Assembly (NCBI GenBank): GCA_013329135.1
Contig: DUKU01000068.1
Coordinates: forward strand, 14,585-20,663
Direction: 5' to 3'
From: Thermoplasmata archaeon
GTDB taxonomy: Archaea; Thermoplasmatota; Thermoplasmata; UBA10834
DNA: 6,079 nt
Below, piece after piece: positions 1-5,499 of this stretch; the first letter of the stretch is position 1, and every line of letters starts with the position of its first letter. The notes beneath the pieces were generated by a model. The model saw only the letters and a list, made by a program, of their open reading frames with translations, did not search any database and had not been told where the DNA came from. Both the position numbers and the translations under genes were made by a program.

Positions 1-357
1 CCCGGGGGGATGCCAAAGGGCACCCAGGGGAGGGTGCTGTCCGTCGTCGAGTCCGAAAGAGGTGTCGCCTCGTCGTGGCTCCTGATGAAGAGGGGGTGCA
101 ACGTGACCGTTGCGTGCCGGGACGTGTCGCTCCCACCTCCACTGGCATCATGGAACCCCGACCTCAAGGTCGTGACGCCTGAGGAGGACCTGTTCGCTCA
201 GGCTGCGTGGCTCAAGTGCGACGGGATCGTGCTCGAGTGGGGCGTCGAGGACCTCGACCGTGGAGCTTCCCTCAAGGGAAACCTCCCGGTGTTCCATCCG
301 CTCATTGGTATGACCCAGGAAGAGGTCTGGAAGCTGCTGGACAGGGTGAGGGCCTAA
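1..357 (+). CDS. ThiI-like protein with degenerate PP-loop (C-terminal part; 5' end outside window)
   Basis: The reading frame is open from base 1 (P-G-G before the first ATG at 10), so the gene almost certainly begins upstream and the ATG at 10 is internal. ThiI proteins carry a matching P/L-GT-x-GKVL stretch just before the PP-loop. The visible 118 residues follow the skeleton of the ThiI adenylation domain: GTQGRVL, then the PP-loop position, then WLLMKRGC (ThiI: AAWLMMKRGC), an alpha/beta stretch with KCDGIVL, and PVFHPLIGMTQEEVWKL (ThiI: PVLRPLIGMDKEEI). The catalytic signature is altered: where ThiI has SGGIDSP this protein has VESERGV. The domain is also shorter than in ThiI. Real ThiI uses ATP and a persulfide to make 4-thiouridine at tRNA position 8. 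This copy probably cannot adenylate in the usual way, so a tRNA-binding or regulatory role is inference. The missing N-terminus would be expected to hold a THUMP domain. It ends tail-to-tail with the L15e gene, overlapping by 4 bases. Confidence 0.75.
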   Translation, partial: PGGMPKGTQGRVLSVVESERGVASSWLLMKRGCNVTVACRDVSLPPPLASWNPDLKVVTPEEDLFAQAAWLKCDGIVLEWGVEDLDRGASLKGNLPVFHPLIGMTQEEVWKLLDRVRA

Positions 358-1067
358 GTGCCCTTCCTGTCGTGAGCGCGCAGCGAAGGTCTGACCTTCT
401 CCGCGCCGATGCCCCTCGACCTTACGAGGCCCCTGCCCTTCTTGCCCGCGGGCGTCAGGCCCCTGAGGGCCCTGTTCGTATGCTTCGAGCTGCATATCCA
501 GTTGATCTTCGGGTCGGACTTGATGACAGGGTGGTTGGGGTCCACGAGTATGATCTCGAACCACTTGTGCCTGCCGTCCTCGCCGACCCAGTAGGATGCC
601 AGTACCTCGAGGTTCGGATACTTCTTCGAAGTCCTCTCCTCAGCGATCCTCTGGATGTTCTTCTTCATGGTCATCTTCAGGATACCTGTCCTCTTCGCCC
701 TTCTGCCCTTCCTGATCCTGTGCTTCCTCAGGCCGCCCTTCCTGACCCTTGCCCTGACGATGACGAAGCCCTGCTTCGCCTTGTAGCCGAGGGCACGTGC
801 CTTGTCAAGCCTCAGGGGCTTCGGGACCCGGACGAAGGTCTCCTCCTTCCTCCAGTCGACCATGCGCTGCCACATCAGCTTCTTCATCTGGTCGCTGTCG
901 ACGTCCTTCCAGGCCTCGCCGATATAATGGTACATGCCCTTGGCGGGCCCGCCCTTCTTCACAACAGTCGCGGCCGCCTGCACGGGTGCCGGAGCCGCTG
1001 CCGGCGCCTCCGCCGGCGTCTTCATCTTGCGCTCCTTCTTGGGAGCTGACTTAGCCTCTTCTGCCAT
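354..1067 (-). CDS. rpl15e: 50S ribosomal protein L15e with N-terminal extension
   Basis: Encodes L15e, a large-subunit ribosomal protein that binds 23S rRNA and is found in archaea and eukaryotes. Residues 45-237 (about 193) cover the usual full length of the family, beginning MYHYIGEAWK and running through KPLRLDKARALGYKAKQG, the basic RKGRRAKR region, KKYPNLEVLASYWVGEDG and the C-terminal RALRGLTPAGKKGRGL. Residues 1-44 are an added low-complexity tail rich in Ala, Pro and Lys that is not part of the usual archaeal protein. The start at 1067 is favoured over the internal Met45 because an SD-like GGATGTGA lies 4 bases upstream of it and the tail keeps the same frame. The stop TAG overlaps the TAA of the convergent ThiI-like gene. 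The upstream leader has several inverted repeats and a TATA box. Family assignment is secure; only use of the extension is uncertain. Confidence 0.97.
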   Translation of the reverse strand: MAEEAKSAPKKERKMKTPAEAPAAAPAPVQAAATVVKKGGPAKGMYHYIGEAWKDVDSDQMKKLMWQRMVDWRKEETFVRVPKPLRLDKARALGYKAKQGFVIVRARVRKGGLRKHRIRKGRRAKRTGILKMTMKKNIQRIAEERTSKKYPNLEVLASYWVGEDGRHKWFEIILVDPNHPVIKSDPKINWICSSKHTNRALRGLTPAGKKGRGLVRSRGIGAEKVRPSLRAHDRKGT

Positions 1068-1071
1068 CGTG

Positions 1072-1079
1072 TCACATCC
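1072..1079 (-). promoter_or_regulatory. Shine-Dalgarno-like site of L15e
   Basis: On the minus strand this reads GGATGTGA, one mismatch from the archaeal consensus GGAGGTGA, with 4 bases between it and the ATG at 1067. It supports the upstream start, which includes the Ala/Pro/Lys-rich extension. Confidence 0.5.
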
Positions 1080-1085
1080 AGCCGT

Positions 1086-1143
1086 TAAGGGTTCACGCCC
1101 TTAGGGCGCACATTCCCTCGCGAGACCGAGGCGGTCTCACCGC
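1086..1143 (-). promoter_or_regulatory. Structured 5' leader of the L15e transcript
   Basis: This stretch of the 101-base gap upstream of L15e contains five inverted repeats within 58 bases: TAAGGG/CCCTTA (1086-1091 with 1098-1103), CGCCC/GGGCG (1096-1100 with 1104-1108), the palindrome CTCGCGAG (1117-1124), GAGACCG/CGGTCTC (1122-1128 with 1132-1138) and GCGGT/ACCGC (1131-1135 with 1139-1143). The first and second compete for the same bases, as do the fourth and fifth, so the leader could fold in alternative ways. A transcript starting about 26 bases downstream of the TATA centre (near 1147) would carry all of it. Autoregulation by L15e, or control of translation initiation, is possible but is inference. 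GC-rich sequence also produces chance stems. Confidence 0.35.
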
Positions 1144-1168
1144 TGCGGACCGGAACAAAAGGATAGGG

Positions 1169-2161
1169 CTATTTAAACGTGTTGCGGCCGGCCCCTTGCC
1201 TGCCACGCACATAGAACACCTCGCCCTGACGGTCCAGGGCGATGACAGCGGCCGATCGGACCAGCGAATCAAGGGCTTCGTCCGCTTCTCGTCCAGACAT
1301 GCCAGAGTTGGCGAGCACGTCCAGGGCCTGCGCGCGACGCAGGGGGTGCGTGCCCGCGATGTCGATCAGGTGCCGCACGGGGTCGGCCCGGGACCCCGGC
1401 ATCTCCGATGCCTCGGGGCGCGTGAAGTCCACGGAGCCTGGAATCTCACTGAGCGCGAGCTCGACCGAATCCCTCATGGGCGGCTGGATGGTCGACACGG
1501 ACGGGGGACGGATCGGGGCCGTCAGGTGTACCTCGGCCGGATGTAGTTCCTTGATGAGGGCTCCGATTGCGCGCAGTGATCTCGTGGAGTCGTTGACCTC
1601 CCTCACGAGCATCACCTCCGCCCAGATCTTGTCCGCATGCTCCGAGCAGAATGACTTGAGCCCGCGGACGCATCTCTCGAAGGAGAGCGAAACATGAGGC
1701 CTGTGGAGCCTGCGGAAGGTCGCCTGGTCCCCCGCCGAGATTGTGGGCAGGACTATATCGAAGCCCGCGGCCGCGGACCTGACCTCGCTCATCCACAGGA
1801 GCGAACCGTTCGTCAGGAGCGCCGTCCTGCCAGACCATTCGCTGGCGATTCGGCCGCGCACCTCCCCCAGATTCGAAGCGAGGGTGGGCTCACCGTCGCC
1901 GACGACCGTCACGTAGTCAGTATGAGGCGCCTGTGCCAGCTTATCCCTGACAGCCTGGACGACCGGGTCCGTCTGCGTGTACACCCTCCTCTCGACTGTG
2001 AGTTTGGTCGTCCTGCCCAACTGGCAGTAGACACAGTTGTATGAGCACACCTTCCTGGGGACCACGTTGACGCCTATGGACATGCCCAGTCGTCTGGAAG
2101 GGACCGGCCCGAACGCGAAGGCCTGATCGCACGGTTGTTCTGTCTGGTCCTCGCTGGCCAT
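1169..2161 (-). CDS. Radical SAM protein, COG0731 family (wyosine synthetase-related)
   Basis: Measured from the ATG at 2161, this is a 330-residue cytosolic enzyme expected to bind a [4Fe-4S] cluster and S-adenosylmethionine. The family signature is complete: FGPVPSRRLGMSIGVNVVP near residues 17-35, then CSYNCVYCQLGRT with cluster cysteines C39, C43 and C46. These are followed by the GGE-type loop GDGEPTL, TNGSLL, and DIVLPTISAG...HRPH. The C-terminal about 50 residues (HPLRRAQALDVLANSGMSGREADEALDSL...) look like a small winged helix. COG0731 is named for tRNA-wybutosine synthesis (Taw1/TYW1), but the GPVPSRRLG subgroup is common in organisms without wyosine, and its substrate is not known to me. 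The frame stays open to an ATG at 2335, adding 58 residues. I prefer 2161 because homologues start just before FGPVPSRRLG and an AT-rich patch lies about 25-35 bases upstream. Its 3' end carries the L15e TATA box. Confidence 0.9.
   Translation of the reverse strand: MASEDQTEQPCDQAFAFGPVPSRRLGMSIGVNVVPRKVCSYNCVYCQLGRTTKLTVERRVYTQTDPVVQAVRDKLAQAPHTDYVTVVGDGEPTLASNLGEVRGRIASEWSGRTALLTNGSLLWMSEVRSAAAGFDIVLPTISAGDQATFRRLHRPHVSLSFERCVRGLKSFCSEHADKIWAEVMLVREVNDSTRSLRAIGALIKELHPAEVHLTAPIRPPSVSTIQPPMRDSVELALSEIPGSVDFTRPEASEMPGSRADPVRHLIDIAGTHPLRRAQALDVLANSGMSGREADEALDSLVRSAAVIALDRQGEVFYVRGRQGAGRNTFK
1170..1177 (-). promoter_or_regulatory. TATA box of the L15e gene
   Basis: The minus strand reads TTTAAATA here, a good match to an archaeal TATA box, in otherwise GC-rich sequence. 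It would place transcription start near 1147 and give an untranslated leader of about 80 bases. The same bases encode the last Phe-Lys and part of the TAG stop of the upstream radical SAM gene, so the promoter sits inside that gene's end. No convincing purine-rich BRE is visible upstream of it. Confidence 0.5.
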
Positions 2162-2533
2162 GCGCACCCATTGCGGTCCTGGGATATCCCATATTCGGCT
2201 GAAAACGTGCTGGGCGGGGGGCCCGTGGGGAAGAATCAGTGAGAAACAGGTTCGGGTCACGTCTTCTCGGACCGTCTCGGAGAGCTCCTCGAGCCTCTTC
2301 CTGACGCCCGTCTGGGCCTTGCTCGAGTCCCGCATCGGTCAGGTTCTGGCTCGACCATGAGCGGGACCATGGCATCCACGGGCGTCTACATACCCGAACG
2401 TCCGGTCCATCTCTCCGGGAAGGTGCCAAGTCGATGGCCACAGCATCATAATCGGAAATGGAAACCACCGCAGAAGCATTAAGATGCCCGTGAACGCTGA
2501 TTCGTCGGAGTCTCCCCAAAGGATGTTGGGCAT
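2162..2533. other. Divergent intergenic region, possibly partly coding
   Basis: This lies between the radical SAM gene (minus strand, start taken at 2161) and the ATP-cone protein gene (plus strand). Bases 2162-2335 are open in the radical SAM frame. Codons for the first 22 residues from the ATG at 2335 all end in G or C, as real genes here tend to do, but the following stretch to 2162 has much weaker third-position bias. Bases 2336-2533 hold no gene I can support. They contain AT-rich patches near 2443-2452 and 2477-2485 (CATTAAGAT), the latter a weak candidate TATA element for the plus-strand gene. No tRNA or other structured RNA was recognised. Confidence 0.4.
2184..2195 (-). promoter_or_regulatory. 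Possible promoter element of the radical SAM gene
   Basis: On the minus strand an A/T-rich run (AATATGGGATAT) lies 23-34 bases before the ATG at 2161, about where a TATA box would sit for a leaderless or short-leader transcript. It overlaps the perfect 10-base palindrome GGGATATCCC at 2181-2190, which could be a regulator site or chance. It is not a strong TATA match. Confidence 0.2.
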
Positions 2534-3001
2534 ATGGTGAAAATACAGAAGGAAGGCGGAAAGCTGGAGGAATTCAGCAAGGCGAAGCTCGAACAATCGA
2601 TCAAGCTGACCGGCGCGTCGGCTGAGGTCGCGAAGAGGGTCGCTGACAGGGTGAAGCCGGCCGAGGGCATGCCGACAGCGGACCTCAGAAGGACCGTCGC
2701 CAAGGAACTGAAGCGCGAGGACTCGACGCTCTCGTCCGCATACGCCTCGACCAAGAGGTTGAGCGCGAAGGTGAACGCAGAACTGTCTCCGGGCGTGGCG
2801 CGCATCCCCGAGGGCATGCTCAGGTCCCTCGACCTGAAGTCGGGCCAGGCCGCACGACTGTCGTTCGGCGGCAAGTCCTTGGAGGTCAAGGTCGAGAAGG
2901 CCGAGGCCGCTCACAGGGGCATCCTCCTGAGCAAGGCAGACCTTCAGAAACTCGGCGCGTCCGAGGGCACGAAGATCGGCCTGCACTCCGAGATACGCTG
3001 A
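2534..3001 (+). CDS. Small protein with ATP-cone-like N-terminus and beta-barrel-like C-terminus
   Basis: A 155-residue, lysine-rich, soluble protein with no signal peptide or membrane segment. Residues 2-75 resemble the ATP-cone, a small ATP/dATP-sensing domain known from ribonucleotide reductases and NrdR. The pattern VKIQKEGGKLEEFSKAKLEQ parallels the cone's V-KRDG-x-EPFDREKI, followed by ASAEVAKRVADRV and a helix TADLRRTVAKEL. Residues 89-155 (RIPEGMLRSLDLKSGQAARL, RGILLSKADLQKLGASEGTKI) have the spacing of a double-psi beta-barrel or CDC48-N-like domain: two 'polar-L-x-L-x-x-G' turns flanking short strands. No zinc-ribbon cysteines are present (the protein has no Cys), so it is not NrdR, and there is no reductase domain. 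The start ATG at 2534 has GGATG 8 bases upstream, a weak ribosome site like that of L15e. A nucleotide-responsive binding protein is a reasonable inference; the true role is unknown. It is convergent with polB. Confidence 0.85.
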   Translation: MVKIQKEGGKLEEFSKAKLEQSIKLTGASAEVAKRVADRVKPAEGMPTADLRRTVAKELKREDSTLSSAYASTKRLSAKVNAELSPGVARIPEGMLRSLDLKSGQAARLSFGGKSLEVKVEKAEAAHRGILLSKADLQKLGASEGTKIGLHSEIR

Positions 3002-3072
3002 GGACCGCCGATGAACAATCCGCGGGGGCTGGTGTGATCCATGCCTCCGCCGAAACACCTTCCCATCCTTCT

Positions 3073-3092
3073 CGAAAAAGGGTTCCTTCTCG
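3073..3092 (-). terminator. Candidate transcription terminator of polB
   Basis: Fourteen bases past the polB stop, the minus strand can form an 8-pair stem (CGAGAAGG with CTTTTTCG, two G-T pairs) around the loop AACC, with a run of five T in its 3' arm (3075-3079). Archaeal RNA polymerase can terminate at T-runs alone, so the T5 may matter more than the stem. No equivalent T-run follows the plus-strand gene ending at 3001. Confidence 0.3.
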
Positions 3093-3105
3093 GGCACGAA
3101 CAGGC

Positions 3106-5499
3106 TCACATGAAATCGTCAAGGTTGAGCTTCTTGTCCGTCTTCTTCGGCTGCGCCGCGACCTTCGCGGCTCTCTTGTTCTCGAAGTCGTTGTCCTTGA
3201 ACGTGACCTGCTGCGCCCCTGTCACGAGTGACTTCTGGTCCCACCCGAAGGAGTCCGTCACCCTGGAGATCGTGGCCGCCAGCCTCGTCGCGTAGTATCT
3301 GTAATCGGGTTTGGCCTTGAACTCCCTACCCTCGACCCAGGGCTCCACCTCGTTCGGGGACCTCTTGCCGTCCGTGACGACCCACGAGACCTTCATGCCC
3401 GGCTGGAACTCGTACCCCATCTCCTGGAGCTTCTTCGCGGCCCGCACGTTCACCATGCGGTCGCTGGCCTTGTAGTCGTCGAAGTTCCTAACCGTGCGTG
3501 ATATCACGAGCCTCGACGGGTCCACGTTGCCGGTCAGCAGGTTCTCTATGACGGCCCGCGTGAGCGCGACCGCGCCCTCCATGTCGTCGTCCAGTATCTT
3601 CTCGAACACGGACTGGAGCGTCTCGCTCTGCAGGTCGAAGGAGTCGGTCCGACGCATCTCGTACCCGCGGACCACGAGCTCCTTCCTGGGCCAGACCATG
3701 CGGCCCACATACCTCTTCTTCATGCCATGGGAGAAGAACGGCTCCATGATCTTCTCGAACTCGAGCACCATGCCATCCTTGGAGAACCGCTCGGCGATCT
3801 GCAGACCGAACTTCACGGACGCATCGAGCTCCTTGTGCGGCGAGAGGAAGAAGACCGAGTCTGTATCGGAGTAGATGACCTCGAGACCCTCCGACTCCAA
3901 CTTCCTGATCAGGTCCTTGGTCGCCTCCCTGGCGAAGGAGGTGATGCTCGCGCCAATGCTCGGGTCCGTGAACCTGTAGAACGAGGACGCGAGCACACCG
4001 TAGAACGAGTTCATGAGTATCTTGATGGCCTCCTGGAGGCCGTTGTAGTAGTCCGCCTCGTCCGGCGTCTTCGCGTCCCTCATGGCCTTCTTGGTCGCCG
4101 CCCTCTCCCTCATCAGGTCCTCGAGTATGCCGGGCAGCAGGCCGACCCTGACCGACCTATCTAGGAACCTAGCGCCCGAGGGCGACACGATCGTACCATC
4201 TGGGTGAAGGGTCGTGAAGCAGATGTTCTTCGATATGATGGTGCTCGGGTACATGCTCCTGAAGTCCAGCGTGAGGACCCAGTGGTGGAGGCCCGACTTG
4301 ATGTCGTGCACATATCCTCCCTCGATCGCCTCGGTGTCCTCATAGTTCCTCGAGGTCATCGGGACCGCGACATTGTTCCTGTCCGCGAGCCTGATGAGTA
4401 TCGAATCGATGAGCTGGGATGTCGTCCCGTTGACTACATCGTCCAGGGGCAGCTTCGACACGGCCGCCAGGTCCATGCTCCTGTTGAGCATGGCGATCTT
4501 CTCCAGCACCCTGAGCGCCAGGTGGGCGTCGTGGGTGCAGTATTTCATGACCTTGACCTTGTCCGCGGCCCACTCATCGTCCATCTTCTTCGGGTCCACG
4601 TCGTGCTTCTCCTCGCCCAGGAGGAGCTTGGAGACCGCGTTCAAGGTCTCCTGCTTCGGCTTCATGACCTTCTTCACGGCCCACCACGCATCTATGATGA
4701 CCCTGCCCTCGCACCACCAGAACCGCTTGTTGTACTGCTGTATCGTCCCCGGGAACCTGCCCCAGGCCAGCTCGGGCAGCTTGAGCGCGGACACGCGCTG
4801 CATGATCTGCGGGATGTCGAACCCGTCTATGTTGTAGCCGGTTATCACATCGGGGTCGGACTCGATTATGTACTCGGAGAAGGCCTTGATCATCTGGGCC
4901 TCGTCCCCCTCGAAGCTCCTGCTGTCTACCTTGTCCCCGTCCTTGACGACGCAGCATATGGTGAATATCCTGGGCGCCTTCAGGCTGGTCTCGATATCGA
5001 AGCTCATCGTTCTCAGGCTCGGCCTGAAGGGCTTGATCGTCTCGAACCGCTCGGCCCTGACGACGACGTCCGTCCTGTATCGCGCGTCCTCGAACTGCTC
5101 CCCGAAAACGCGGACGCATGAGCCGAGGTCGTTGTCGTAGAGGAACCTGAAGTGGAACGGTATGTCCGCGGCGAGGACCGTGGTCTTCTGTATGACCTGG
5201 CCCCTGATGTCGGGCACGAGCCACGGATATGTCACCACGACCCGCTTCGCCCTCTTCTTCTCCCCCTTGAAGAGCAGCTCGCGGTCCTCCATCCTGACGA
5301 CCCTCGGGTCGTCGCCGAGTATCCCGAGGACCTCCTCGGACGGCTCGAGCACGAAGAAGTAAGGCTCGAACCCCGTGTACTTGACCGCGACGGACTTCCC
5401 GTCCTCCGTCTTCCCGTATAGATGGAGCGCGAGGTCGCCCTCTACCTTCGAGTAGGTTACACCTATCAGCCTGACGTCCCACTGTCCCATCCGCATCAT
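3106..5499 (-). CDS. polB: Family B DNA polymerase
   Basis: Replicative or repair DNA polymerase with 3'-5' proofreading; 797 residues, close to the roughly 775 of Pyrococcus PolB. The exonuclease motifs are intact: ExoI FDIET (D168, E170), ExoII YNIDGFD (N223, D228) and ExoIII YCTHD (Y320, D324). The YxGG-like linker is EGGY (393-396). The polymerase motifs are intact: motif A LDFRSMYPS (D412, Y417), motif B KILMNSFYG (K493, N497, Y500), motif C YSDTDS (D545, D547) and KKRY (594-597). By eye, P46, Y47 and V95 match residues of the archaeal uracil-sensing pocket. The C-terminus KLNLDDFM resembles a PCNA-binding PIP box. The frame is open to 5802, but residues before the ATG at 5499 are an out-of-frame reading of ychF, so the start is 5499 (5496 and 5490 are also possible). 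ATG at 5499 overlaps the ychF TGA as ATGA, indicating translational coupling. Confidence 0.97.
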   Translation of the reverse strand: MMRMGQWDVRLIGVTYSKVEGDLALHLYGKTEDGKSVAVKYTGFEPYFFVLEPSEEVLGILGDDPRVVRMEDRELLFKGEKKRAKRVVVTYPWLVPDIRGQVIQKTTVLAADIPFHFRFLYDNDLGSCVRVFGEQFEDARYRTDVVVRAERFETIKPFRPSLRTMSFDIETSLKAPRIFTICCVVKDGDKVDSRSFEGDEAQMIKAFSEYIIESDPDVITGYNIDGFDIPQIMQRVSALKLPELAWGRFPGTIQQYNKRFWWCEGRVIIDAWWAVKKVMKPKQETLNAVSKLLLGEEKHDVDPKKMDDEWAADKVKVMKYCTHDAHLALRVLEKIAMLNRSMDLAAVSKLPLDDVVNGTTSQLIDSILIRLADRNNVAVPMTSRNYEDTEAIEGGYVHDIKSGLHHWVLTLDFRSMYPSTIISKNICFTTLHPDGTIVSPSGARFLDRSVRVGLLPGILEDLMRERAATKKAMRDAKTPDEADYYNGLQEAIKILMNSFYGVLASSFYRFTDPSIGASITSFAREATKDLIRKLESEGLEVIYSDTDSVFFLSPHKELDASVKFGLQIAERFSKDGMVLEFEKIMEPFFSHGMKKRYVGRMVWPRKELVVRGYEMRRTDSFDLQSETLQSVFEKILDDDMEGAVALTRAVIENLLTGNVDPSRLVISRTVRNFDDYKASDRMVNVRAAKKLQEMGYEFQPGMKVSWVVTDGKRSPNEVEPWVEGREFKAKPDYRYYATRLAATISRVTDSFGWDQKSLVTGAQQVTFKDNDFENKRAAKVAAQPKKTDKKLNLDDFM

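Noticed and set aside
10..357. ATG at 10 as the true start of the left-edge gene
   Set aside because: The frame is open before it and residues PGGMPKGTQGRVL match the interior of ThiI, so the gene is cut by the window edge.
207..1049. 280-residue plus-strand reading frame opposite L15e
   Set aside because: It is the antisense of a highly conserved ribosomal protein gene, is Leu/Pro/Arg-rich and repetitive, and resembles no known protein.
2336..2533. Possible tRNA or small RNA gene in the divergent gap
   Set aside because: I could not find a T-arm motif, a cloverleaf pairing or a stable long stem.
3067..3092. Direct repeat CCTTCTCG at 3067-3074 and 3085-3092
   Set aside because: Only 8 bases in two copies; this can be chance, and one copy is already explained by the terminator stem. 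Not evidence for a mobile element or attachment site.
2339..3109. 256-residue minus-strand frame opposite the ATP-cone protein
   Set aside because: It runs antisense through the ATP-cone gene, has no recognisable domain and has the Arg/Leu/Ala bias of shadow frames.
4204..5121. 305-residue plus-strand frame and 302-residue minus-strand frame (4574-5482) inside polB
   Set aside because: Both are composition shadows of the GC-rich polB gene; polB itself carries every conserved polymerase motif in its own frame.
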